The notes beneath the pieces were generated by a model. The model worked only from the letters and a program-made list of their open reading frames with translations, did not search any database and had not been told where the DNA came from. From Acetobacterium sp. (GTDB taxonomy: Bacteria > Bacillota > Clostridia > Eubacteriales > Eubacteriaceae), in the NCBI GenBank assembly GCA_022013395.1, contig JAKLQL010000343.1:1-6498 (forward strand): DNA of 6,498 nt, written 5' to 3'. Every line of letters starts with the position of its first letter. The stretch's first letter is position 1. Made by a program: the position numbers and the translations under genes. Below, piece after piece: positions 1-6,498 of the stretch.

Positions 1-131
1 AGATGTTGGATTTATGGGTATCTAATTTGATAGTCGGTTAATTTTTTCAACTTTCTAAAACAGATAATCATCCTATCATAACCACTTTTTACATTACAAA
101 TCAAATTTTATAAAAATATGGAGGAAAACAA
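1..131 (+). promoter_or_regulatory. AT-rich leader of the rubrerythrin gene, probable promoter region
   Basis: This stretch is strongly AT-rich, has no reading frame worth calling, and must carry the rubrerythrin promoter if that gene is transcribed alone. Possible -10 elements are GATAAT at 63-68 and TATCAT at 74-79, but neither has a good -35 box at the right distance. TTTACA at 88-93 resembles a -35 box, but its -10 would fall too close to the ribosome binding site. No operator is identified with confidence. The clear element is the ribosome binding site GGAGGA at 120-125. Confidence 0.4.
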
Positions 132-626
132 ATGGCAGAATCAAAAACACTTAACAATCTGATGGCGGCGTTCGCCGGAGAGTCCCAGGCAAACCGAAAA
201 TATACCGCTTATTCAAAAAAGGCTGAGGCTGATGGCAAGGTAAATGCTGCTAAATTATTTAAAGCAGCTGCGGATGCGGAAACCTTACATGCCCTGAAAC
301 ATTTTGAAGTGGCCGGAAAAATTGACACCACCGTTGAAAACCTTAAAGATGCCGTAGCTGGTGAAACCCATGAATATACCGAAATGTATCCAGATTTCTT
401 AAAAGAAGCCGAAGCTGAAGGCAATAAGGAAGCAATCAAAACCTTTACCTTTGCAATGAAGGCTGAAGCCGTTCATGCAAAGCTGTATCAGGAAGCCTTA
501 GAAAATCTTGATCAGACCGAAGAAATATTCTACTATCTCTGCCCATTATGCGGAAATATTGAAAAAGCAGTACCTGATAAATGCGCTATCTGCGGCGTTC
601 CCGGAACAAGTTTCATTAAATATTAA
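132..626 (+). CDS. rbr: Rubrerythrin (ferritin-like diiron domain plus C-terminal rubredoxin domain)
   Basis: This is a complete 164-residue rubrerythrin, a cytoplasmic non-heme iron protein that in anaerobes reduces hydrogen peroxide with electrons from rubredoxin or NADH-linked donors. The N-terminal four-helix domain (about residues 1-130) shows all expected diiron ligands: E17, E50 with H53 (ExxH), E78, E81, and E112 with H115 (second ExxH). The C-terminal rubredoxin-like domain has the Fe(Cys)4 site C137-x2-C140 and C151-x2-C154, with a typical short ten-residue spacing between the pairs. The length is slightly below the usual 180-190 residues of classical rubrerythrin, mainly through a short linker and tail, and nothing appears missing. 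The ATG at 132 is preceded by GGAGGA at 120-125 with a 6-base spacer. It is a single-gene unit, convergent with the export operon and functionally unrelated to it. Rubrerythrins are often under peroxide (PerR) control, but I could not find a convincing PerR box upstream. The family call is very secure; the physiological donor is not visible. Confidence 0.97.
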   Translation: MAESKTLNNLMAAFAGESQANRKYTAYSKKAEADGKVNAAKLFKAAADAETLHALKHFEVAGKIDTTVENLKDAVAGETHEYTEMYPDFLKEAEAEGNKEAIKTFTFAMKAEAVHAKLYQEALENLDQTEEIFYYLCPLCGNIEKAVPDKCAICGVPGTSFIKY

Positions 627-653
627 GCAACCAATTAAATCTCCTAACTTAAT

Positions 654-703
654 AAAACCAGAAACATCTTGCCATCTCATTAGCATGATGTTTCTGGTTT
701 TTT
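654..703 (+). terminator. Rho-independent terminator between convergent units (rubrerythrin; possibly also the export operon)
   Basis: A perfect 15-base-pair inverted repeat pairs 654-668 with 687-701 across an 18-base loop. The core CCAGAAACATC pairs with GATGTTTCTGG, and the right arm runs into six T (698-703). It begins 27 bases after the rubrerythrin stop codon, so it fits termination of that gene. Read on the minus strand the same stem ends in TTTTATT, a weaker U-tract, so it may also stop the convergent operon, whose last gene ends at 753. Termination from the minus strand is inference. Confidence 0.88.
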
Positions 704-752
704 ATAATATTTTTTGTAATTTCGCTTCAATCACATCAATTTCTGCTTAAAG

Positions 753-2903
753 TTACACTAACTGTCTTTTGGCGTATTTATAAAAATATGCTTCTTTTTT
801 CATGAGCTCTTCATAGGTGCCTTCTTCGACGATATTTCCCTTTTCCAGTACCAGAATTCGATCACAATCCAAAATTGTACTGAGCCGGTGGGCAATGACA
901 ATCCGGGTGGCATCCAGATTTTTCATACTTTCTGAGACCGTCTTTTGGGAGCGATTATCCAGAGCACTGGTGGCTTCGTCAAAAAAGATAATCGCCGGAT
1001 TGGCTGCAATGGCTCTGGCAATCAGCAGCTTTTGTCGTTGTCCACCTGACAGGGTCCCAGCGCCTTCAGCAACCATGGTTTTAAGACCCATGGGCATTTC
1101 CCGTATTTCCTCATCCATACCTACTTTTTTAAGTAATGCCCAGACATCATCTTCAGATAATTCTTTTTTTGATCCAGCTATATTGGATAAGATATCCCCG
1201 GGAATCAATTGGCTATCCTGAAGGACAACGCCCATCTGTTTTCTGATTTCCCGGATATCGACACTTTCCAGATCAAAGCCGCCACAGTAAATACTGCCAC
1301 TTTTGGGTTTTTCGAAACCTAATAACAAGCGTAGCAGGGTCGACTTGCCACTGCCGGATGCTCCAATAATGGCGACATATTCCCCATGTTTTATTTTGAT
1401 CGAAATATTGTCCAAAATGGTTGCGCCACCTTCATAATAGGAAAAATACAAATGCTTTATTTCAATATCGCCCTGAATGATCCCGGGCGTCGTTTTATAT
1501 GAATCTACCTCGGGAACGCCATCAATAATCGGTTTTGTATTTTCATACTGAGGAACGACGGAGTTAATCGAAATCAGGGTTTGAACCAATCCCAGCAACG
1601 AGGATATAAAAATCGCAAAGGCTGAATTTATGGCGACAAATCCACCAGCTGAAATGCTGTTCACGCTGACGTAGTAATAAATAACAACCATTGACAGGGT
1701 CGGCAAAGCGATGGTAGTCAACCGCAGCAAGGCCATCAGCTGTCCTCGCTTATATTCGACCTTTCGTTGTTCGGCATATTCCCGAACCCATTTCAAATAA
1801 GCCCGACTCTCTGCCCCAGCAACACGAATGCGTGAAACTGAAGTGATTAATTCAAAAACCATTCCGGAAATATCGTTGGACATTTCCAGTGACTCACGCT
1901 GGCATTTCATCTGCATCTTCCCAATAATCAGGGTGATGAACACACTGACAGCCGTCAGACCCATGGCAATGAAACCAATCGTCGCACTGATTGAAAAAAT
2001 GTAAAGTCCATTTACAATCGAAAACGAACTGGTAATGATCATCGTAATCACATTAACTGATAGTATTTTCTGAATCATCGCAAATCCAGTGGCACGCATC
2101 GCCAGTGCCCCGGATGAATATTGTTTGAAAAACGAAGCGGGCAATGACAAGAGTTTATCCAGCAGGGAATTCTGTAAGATTGATACTTTCCCCTGAATTC
2201 GCAGAATACACATGCTTTGAACCATGTTAAACAAACCACGGCTAATGGCAACCGCCACCAGAATGAAACCCACAATCAGGATGGTCACCGATTGGTTTTG
2301 GGGAATCCAGACATTAAAGGTCTCTTGCATGGCCATGGCTGGTAGGAGCGACAAGAGTGAGGCGGCCACCGCTAAAATAATGGTCCAGATCAGATCTCGC
2401 CGGCGGAACAGTTTCAGCCCCAGCTTAACCATCTCACGAAAAGACACTGGTTCCTTGGGCAGCGGCGGATAGAACACATAGGCTTTGGAAAAAGCCGAAT
2501 GTTCATCAACTTCTGTGGCTTCCCCCTCATAAGTCTGACACTCGTATTTGGACGGCGATTTAGGAATTAATGCAACCGCGGCGTCCCCATCCATGGTAAA
2601 TGCCAGCATCGGGCCATTGTCTTCTTTATACCAGGCCCCTTTTAACTCCACCAAACGAAAACGAAAACCGGATTCATCAGCGATCAGTTTAAACTGGTCC
2701 TGTCCACTGTAGAGTTTTCTTAACGGTGGAATTTTCACTTCAATTCCAATCGTTTCAGCGACCTTGATCATTGCCGAAATAAGGGGATTATCTTCCAGCG
2801 AGACAACCGATTTTTTGGGGGATAAGACACTGTCAAACGCTTTCTTGGCACTGTGATCATATTTTTTGTTGATCTGTCGCATTTCTTCTAATTTTTTTGC
2901 CAT
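753..2903 (-). CDS. NHLM-family peptide export ABC transporter, permease/ATPase subunit without peptidase
   Basis: This 716-residue half-transporter is the second ABC subunit of an NHLM/NHLP-type (nitrile hydratase leader) peptide exporter. Residues 1-165 form the family's cytoplasmic N-terminal domain, recognisable from the stretch around residues 79-115 (FRFRLVELKGAWY, then GPMLAF and AVALIP) and the FYPPLP segment near 144-149. It has no C39 signature; its first cysteine is at 122, in an unrelated context. About six membrane segments follow (near 171-192, 206-229, 284-304, 308-328, 394-413, 420-447). The ATPase domain is complete: Walker A GASGSGKS 514-521, Q-loop Q562, signature LSGGQ 618-622, Walker B with D642 and catalytic E643, and switch H672. 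The N-terminal extension appears compact compared with longer family members I recall. The ATG start is 4 bases after the stop of the upstream C39 transporter, with its ribosome binding site GAGGGA (2911-2916) inside that gene's last codons, so the two are translationally coupled. It probably forms a heterodimer with that protein. It is the last gene of the operon. Confidence 0.92.
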   Translation of the reverse strand: MAKKLEEMRQINKKYDHSAKKAFDSVLSPKKSVVSLEDNPLISAMIKVAETIGIEVKIPPLRKLYSGQDQFKLIADESGFRFRLVELKGAWYKEDNGPMLAFTMDGDAAVALIPKSPSKYECQTYEGEATEVDEHSAFSKAYVFYPPLPKEPVSFREMVKLGLKLFRRRDLIWTIILAVAASLLSLLPAMAMQETFNVWIPQNQSVTILIVGFILVAVAISRGLFNMVQSMCILRIQGKVSILQNSLLDKLLSLPASFFKQYSSGALAMRATGFAMIQKILSVNVITMIITSSFSIVNGLYIFSISATIGFIAMGLTAVSVFITLIIGKMQMKCQRESLEMSNDISGMVFELITSVSRIRVAGAESRAYLKWVREYAEQRKVEYKRGQLMALLRLTTIALPTLSMVVIYYYVSVNSISAGGFVAINSAFAIFISSLLGLVQTLISINSVVPQYENTKPIIDGVPEVDSYKTTPGIIQGDIEIKHLYFSYYEGGATILDNISIKIKHGEYVAIIGASGSGKSTLLRLLLGFEKPKSGSIYCGGFDLESVDIREIRKQMGVVLQDSQLIPGDILSNIAGSKKELSEDDVWALLKKVGMDEEIREMPMGLKTMVAEGAGTLSGGQRQKLLIARAIAANPAIIFFDEATSALDNRSQKTVSESMKNLDATRIVIAHRLSTILDCDRILVLEKGNIVEEGTYEELMKKEAYFYKYAKRQLV

Positions 2904-2907
2904 TTAT

Positions 2908-5109
2908 CTATCCCTCAGTTCTAATGAGATTTGCATACTCACCACCCACAGCCATTAATTCGTCATGGGTTCCCCGTTCCGCCACCGTTCCACAATTTAA
3001 GACAATGATTTCATCACAATCACGAATGGTGGATAAGCGATGTGCAACCAGAATGGTGCTGATTCCTCGGCGTTTGATGTTTTCACTGACCTCGGCTTCG
3101 GTAGCTGTATCCAGGGCACTGGTGGCCTCATCCATCACCAGTATTTTGGGATTTTTACAAAGCGCCCGGGCGATTTCCAGCCGTTGGCGCTGACCACCGC
3201 TTAAGTTTTTTCCGCCTTCACTGAGCACATGATCAAAGGCATTGGGCAGAGCCAGAATATCCTCATAAATACAAGCATCTTTGGTGGCCTGGATGACATC
3301 CTCCACTGAAATGGTTTCATCCCACATGGTAATGTTATCAAGTACCGATGCCGAATACATCACAATTTCCTGATCCACCGAGCTCATGGTATTGTACCGC
3401 AGCTCAGCGGGAATCGCTTTAATATCGATCCCGTCAATCCGGATTTCGCCGCTCCAGGGCTGATAAAGGGTCGTAATCATTTTTGCAATGGTTGATTTAC
3501 CGCTGCCTGATGAACCCACTAGGGCAATTGATCCGCCGGCTCGCAGTTTCAGGTTTAACCCCTGAATAATCGGATCTGAGAGTCGATTATAGCCAAAAGT
3601 CAGCTCCTTGATTTCGATTTCGCCTTCCAATTGATCACAGTCAAACCCTTCAAGCGATAGCTTTTCTGATTCCAGAGCTACATCTTCGGGATATTTCTCG
3701 ACATCGTCCAGTCGCTGAATGTCGGCAATCATCCCTTGTAAGGCGGCGCTGGTACTGACCAGTTCGCTCATTGGCTGGGTAAAGCCTGTCATCAGGGTAT
3801 TAAAAGCGACAAAGGTCCCGATGGTCATGGTTCCCATTAAGACGTATTCACTGCCCATCATAAAGATCAAAGCCGTTAAAACACTGGTTAACAGGGTCGG
3901 TAGCACCGAGATCACCGCTTCCATCCGGCCCATCCGCTGTTCAACTGCCAAGGTTTCGGCACTGAGTCCGGCGATGCGGGTAAAAAAATTATCTTCTTCG
4001 CCAATGGACTTGATGGTTTCAATGGATTTCAAATTCACCATAATCCAGCCAATCGACTTCCCCTGGTATTGAAGCAATACTCGGTTGTTGTCGGCATTCT
4101 TTTTGGCAGTATACTGGAGCAGAAAAATATTAATTCCAGTAATCACAATTCCGATCAGGGTCAAAATAACATTATATTGAAAAAGCAGGATTAAATATAG
4201 TAACGCCGTCACCAGATTGACCAGGATTCGTGCCAGATTGCTGGATAAAGCAGTTGCTACCGTATTAATGCTCTGCATCCGGCTGTTGATGTCCCCGGAT
4301 TGCCGCTGATTGAAAAACTCCACCGGTAATCGGAGGACATGGCGCAGATAGGTTCCGGCACTGTCAATGGCGATATAATTCTCCATTCTCACCAGGGCAT
4401 TTTCTTTCAGCCAATTGAGAATGGCCTGGAGGACAACCGTATTTAACAGGATAAAAATAAAAATCAAGATATCAAATTTTTCAGTATTATTTAAATAATA
4501 ATCCACAAATATTTTCGAATAATTGGCAATGACCAGTCCCGGAATAACTAATAAAACACCCAGAATCAGGGCGTAGATTAAGGGAGACATGCCGGTCTGA
4601 GAAAGCCGTTTAAACAGAGCCTTCCAGACATCCGGTTTTTCTCCGGCCTTTTTAAACTCTGGACCCGGCCGTGATTCAATAACCACCCCGGTAAACATTG
4701 CGCCCAGCTCTTCTTCGGTAATCACCCGCTGTCCTGAAGCGGGATCACATAAATGAACCTTATTGTTTTTAAATCCTTCAAGAACGACAAAATGACTGAA
4801 ATCCCAGTGGATAATCACCGGCATTTCCATTTCCTTTAACTTATCGACGGTGCAGACAAACCCCTGGGATTCCAGACCATAAAGTCTGGCCGTTCTGGCA
4901 ATGTTTCCGGCTTTTACCCCATCTCGGGAAACACCGCAATCGATACGTAACGTCTCCAAGGTTTCAAAGCGACCATAATAGGCTAACACCATGGAGAGTG
5001 AGGCTACCCCACATTCCACTGCTTCCATCTGAAGAACGACGGGTACCTTGGCTATTTTAGGCAGTTTTATTTTCTCATCCTGACTTTTTTCGGTTTCTGG
5101 TTTCGTCAT
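2908..5109 (-). CDS. NHLM/NHLP-type bacteriocin export ABC transporter with C39 leader peptidase, permease and ATPase
   Basis: This complete 733-residue bifunctional exporter should cut the leader from a secreted peptide and pump the product out through the cytoplasmic membrane. The N-terminal C39 cysteine peptidase (about residues 20-145) has an intact active site: oxyanion-hole Q27 and nucleophile C33 in LQMEAVECG, H106 in FSHFVVLEG, and D122 in CDPASG. It is therefore expected to be active on Gly-Gly-type (or Gly-Ala/Ala-Gly) leaders. Roughly six membrane helices follow (near 175-197, 212-232, 292-312, 313-332, 400-420, 425-445). The ATPase domain has Walker A GSSGSGKS 532-539, Q-loop Q580, LSGGQ 636-640, Walker B with D660 and E661, and switch H690. 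The overall length is normal for peptidase-containing ABC transporters. It starts 16 bases after the stop of the membrane fusion protein gene, with a modest Shine-Dalgarno (AGGCGGA, 5117-5123). The NHLM assignment rests mainly on the paired downstream subunit; taken alone it could be called a lantibiotic or class II bacteriocin exporter. Confidence 0.94.
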   Translation of the reverse strand: MTKPETEKSQDEKIKLPKIAKVPVVLQMEAVECGVASLSMVLAYYGRFETLETLRIDCGVSRDGVKAGNIARTARLYGLESQGFVCTVDKLKEMEMPVIIHWDFSHFVVLEGFKNNKVHLCDPASGQRVITEEELGAMFTGVVIESRPGPEFKKAGEKPDVWKALFKRLSQTGMSPLIYALILGVLLVIPGLVIANYSKIFVDYYLNNTEKFDILIFIFILLNTVVLQAILNWLKENALVRMENYIAIDSAGTYLRHVLRLPVEFFNQRQSGDINSRMQSINTVATALSSNLARILVNLVTALLYLILLFQYNVILTLIGIVITGINIFLLQYTAKKNADNNRVLLQYQGKSIGWIMVNLKSIETIKSIGEEDNFFTRIAGLSAETLAVEQRMGRMEAVISVLPTLLTSVLTALIFMMGSEYVLMGTMTIGTFVAFNTLMTGFTQPMSELVSTSAALQGMIADIQRLDDVEKYPEDVALESEKLSLEGFDCDQLEGEIEIKELTFGYNRLSDPIIQGLNLKLRAGGSIALVGSSGSGKSTIAKMITTLYQPWSGEIRIDGIDIKAIPAELRYNTMSSVDQEIVMYSASVLDNITMWDETISVEDVIQATKDACIYEDILALPNAFDHVLSEGGKNLSGGQRQRLEIARALCKNPKILVMDEATSALDTATEAEVSENIKRRGISTILVAHRLSTIRDCDEIIVLNCGTVAERGTHDELMAVGGEYANLIRTEG
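2911..2916 (-). promoter_or_regulatory. Ribosome binding site of the NHLM ABC subunit, embedded in the upstream gene
   Basis: GAGGGA on the minus strand forms the last two sense codons (Glu-Gly) of the C39 transporter gene and lies 7 bases before the ATG of the next gene. Placing the site inside the preceding reading frame suggests coupled, roughly balanced synthesis of the two half-transporters. Confidence 0.75.
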
Positions 5110-5125
5110 GAGTCGTTCCGCCTTT

Positions 5126-5950
5126 CTAGGAGATAATCAAGTCAATGAGATATAACTTATCGGTAAAAATGGTTGCACTGCCCGATGTCCCCGCCGTGAT
5201 TTCTCCGGTGAAGCCATTGTTTTCCTTGGTCCAGACATAATTCCCCTGAGCATCAACCTTGGGATCAATAATAATCAGCATCTCAACGGGACTTGTTTCA
5301 TCCTGAGATAAGCCACTCAGCTGGACACTTCGAACAACCCCTCTTAAATAGCCATACTTATCACTGTTCACCGATTCCAGGGCCACAAAAACCTTGTCCC
5401 CCTGTTTAATATTGATCGCCCCTTCGTAGTTGGAATAGGCTTGAACCACCACCGTGGTATCTTTATTTTCTCTTTTGGCAATTTGGCAAAAGGTACTGTT
5501 TTTCGCCAAATATGCGCCATCCTGATAGTTCAGTCCCGAAACCACACCGTTTTCCGGAGCGACAATCATGGTTTGCCGTTTGACCATACTCTTCTGCTGA
5601 TCGGTGAGAACCGCCCCATTTGAGATCGGAGTTGCGGTGGCTTCGGTGGTGATCACTCCCAATAAATCGCCTCGTTGGACGTAATCACCATTGGAAACGG
5701 CGACTTGAGACAGAATGCCTTCATTTTCAACAACGACATCAACATTTCCCTCGCCATAGGATACTACGGCATCCAGAGTTGTCGTCATATTAATGGGTAC
5801 GGTCACTGAAAAAATAATGACACAGACGAGGAAAATGGTAATGCCCAATAAAATTAGCAGATTCCCGGGACCGATGACGGTCATCAAAGCTGAATGTTCA
5901 TTTTTTTTGGTACTTTTATCATCTTTATTCTGAAAAATGGATTTATTCAC
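5126..5950 (-). CDS. HlyD-like membrane fusion protein of the NHLM peptide export system
   Basis: This 274-residue protein is a periplasmic-adaptor (membrane fusion) protein, anchored in the cytoplasmic membrane with its bulk outside, expected to dock on the two ABC subunits encoded just downstream. A charged cytoplasmic tail (1-29) precedes one membrane segment (about 31-51). The first half of a lipoyl/biotinyl-like domain (about 69-100) contains GILSQVAVSNGDYVQRGDLL; the second half (about 128-158) contains IVAPENGVVSGLNYQDGAYL. A beta-barrel and membrane-proximal region follow, including the YLRGVVRSVQ strand (201-210) typical of HlyD-type proteins. The two lipoyl halves are joined by only about 27 residues, so the long coiled-coil hairpin of Gram-negative HlyD is missing. 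The start is GTG, chosen because GGAGGA (5959-5964) lies 8 bases upstream and because it shares one base with the TAG stop of the preceding gene (TAGTG). The family call is firm. Membership in the NHLM subfamily follows from its neighbours. Confidence 0.9.
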   Translation of the reverse strand: MNKSIFQNKDDKSTKKNEHSALMTVIGPGNLLILLGITIFLVCVIIFSVTVPINMTTTLDAVVSYGEGNVDVVVENEGILSQVAVSNGDYVQRGDLLGVITTEATATPISNGAVLTDQQKSMVKRQTMIVAPENGVVSGLNYQDGAYLAKNSTFCQIAKRENKDTTVVVQAYSNYEGAINIKQGDKVFVALESVNSDKYGYLRGVVRSVQLSGLSQDETSPVEMLIIIDPKVDAQGNYVWTKENNGFTGEITAGTSGSATIFTDKLYLIDLIIS

Positions 5951-6498
5951 TAGCTTTGTCCTCCCCCAGTCGGATTATCCTTAGGTACCAGCTGGTTATT
6001 CACGTAGATCTTCTGAAATACCGGAATCCCGTTGATCAGCCGTTTATCAAAATTCAAACTGCCATAAATACTATCAAAACTGTTTTCGGCCAGCACTTTT
6101 TTGAGGGCCTCCGCCTCCAGGCTCTGGGCCTTGTTCGCTGCATCGGCGGCCAGATGCATGGAGACATAGGCCTGGGCAGCCGGTAAATCCGGATTCTTTC
6201 CATAGGCCTTCTGATAGGCCTGAATGAATCCTGCTTCTGAACCAACTGTGGCCGTACTGTTAAAATAACTGGTTACCTGGGTCAGGCTTTTCATGCTCTG
6301 GGAAATGACATAGGGCTGGACTTCAATATCATACGTGGCAAAAATCGGCCGGGTGTTGCCAGTTTTTTCCAGATAGTCATAAAGCGTCGTGATATCATTT
6401 CCGACACAGGCGGTGACGATTGCCTGGGCTCCCAGACCATCCCATTTTTTCACATAATAGCGGAAATAATCGAGGTTTGGTAGGTAAGAAACTGCATC
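5950..6498 (-). CDS. Periplasmic-type substrate-binding protein, LivK/UrtA/AmiC-like (partial, N-terminus outside window)
   Basis: The window holds the last 182 residues. The frame is open to base 6498, and an in-frame GTG at 6451-6453 has no ribosome binding site and lies inside the fold, so it is not the start. The visible part resembles the second lobe of type I periplasmic-binding folds of the branched-chain amino acid/urea/amide class. It has a beta-strand GAQAIVTACVGND, a T-S-Y-F-N-S strand, a FIQAYQKAYGKNPDLPAAQAY helix region, then a repeat of alternating helix and the closing NSFDSIYGSLNFD segment with its FQKIYVNNQLV strand. Such proteins capture small ligands for uptake ABC transporters or act as ligand sensors. 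No signal peptide or lipobox can be judged here. The stop overlaps the GTG of the fusion protein gene by one base, and the Gly-Gly-Gly in its tail is encoded by the Shine-Dalgarno of that gene. No uptake permease is in the window, so a role tied to the peptide exporter (sensing, cargo or immunity) is possible but unproven. Confidence 0.82.
   Translation of the reverse strand, partial: DAVSYLPNLDYFRYYVKKWDGLGAQAIVTACVGNDITTLYDYLEKTGNTRPIFATYDIEVQPYVISQSMKSLTQVTSYFNSTATVGSEAGFIQAYQKAYGKNPDLPAAQAYVSMHLAADAANKAQSLEAEALKKVLAENSFDSIYGSLNFDKRLINGIPVFQKIYVNNQLVPKDNPTGGGQS
5959..5967 (-). promoter_or_regulatory. Ribosome binding site fixing the GTG start of the membrane fusion protein gene
   Basis: On the minus strand these bases read GGGGGAGGA, a near-ideal Shine-Dalgarno, ending 8 bases before the GTG at 5950. 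The site lies wholly within the last codons of the substrate-binding protein gene, where it encodes consecutive glycines. This supports both the GTG start and translational coupling of the two genes. Confidence 0.85.

Noticed and set aside
62..82. Possible PerR-type operator upstream of the rubrerythrin gene
   Set aside because: The region is AT-rich and contains GATAATCAT and TATCATA, but the symmetry and spacing do not match a PerR box well enough to call.
508..750. Plus-strand 80-codon open frame overlapping the end of the rubrerythrin gene
   Set aside because: It has no ribosome binding site, runs out of frame through the conserved rubredoxin domain and then through the terminator hairpin, and its product has no recognisable feature.
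817..1221. Plus-strand open frame of 134 codons opposite the ATPase domain
   Set aside because: It is antisense to the conserved signature/Walker B region; the real gene on the minus strand explains the open frame. The other plus-strand frames at 2224-2472, 2897-3193, 3719-4072, 5441-5623 and 5956-6186 are rejected for the same reason.
5950..5973. Gly-Gly-Gly near the C-terminus of the binding protein as a possible C39 cleavage site
   Set aside because: C39 peptidases cut after a leader at the N-terminal side of a cargo, and nothing but two residues follows the glycines. The glycine codons are better explained as the Shine-Dalgarno sequence of the next gene.
6451..6453. GTG as the start of a short 167-residue binding protein
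   Set aside because: The frame continues unbroken to the window edge with sequence that fits the fold, and no ribosome binding site precedes this codon; the gene is simply cut by the window.
753..6498. CRISPR array, transposon or tRNA/rRNA gene
   Set aside because: The interval is fully occupied by four closely packed coding sequences; I saw no regularly spaced repeats, transposase motifs, terminal inverted repeats or structural RNA sequence.

Overview
The window looks like the chromosome of an anaerobic, low-to-moderate G+C Gram-positive bacterium of the class Clostridia. The evidence is strong GGAGG-type ribosome binding sites, a single-domain-plus-rubredoxin rubrerythrin, and a membrane fusion protein too short to reach an outer membrane. 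An acetogen-like member of the Eubacteriaceae (for example Acetobacterium) is a guess from the style of the proteins, not something the sequence proves.

Layout. Bases 1-131 are an AT-rich leader. Bases 132-626 (+) encode a complete rubrerythrin, an oxidative-stress protein. It converges on a minus-strand operon that fills the rest of the window, and a strong hairpin at 654-703 lies between the two. Read in its direction of transcription (right to left), the operon contains: the C-terminal part of a LivK/UrtA/AmiC-like substrate-binding protein (5950 to the window edge, 5' end missing); a short HlyD-type membrane fusion protein (5126-5950); a C39 peptidase/permease/ATPase (2908-5109); and a second permease/ATPase with an NHLM-type N-terminal domain (753-2903). 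The genes overlap or are separated by at most 16 bases, and two ribosome binding sites lie inside the end of the preceding gene. They are therefore almost certainly co-transcribed and translationally coupled.

How the genes work together. The membrane fusion protein plus two ABC half-transporters is the standard trio of the NHLM (nitrile hydratase leader microcin / NHLP) peptide export system. The C39 domain should cut a leader peptide after a Gly-Gly-type site, the two ABC proteins should form the ATP-driven channel, and the fusion protein should guide the product outward. No precursor peptide or modification enzyme is in the window, so the cargo is unknown and any such genes probably lie upstream, past base 6498. 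The least expected element is the substrate-binding protein gene, which is fused by a TAGTG overlap to the exporter genes rather than to an uptake permease.
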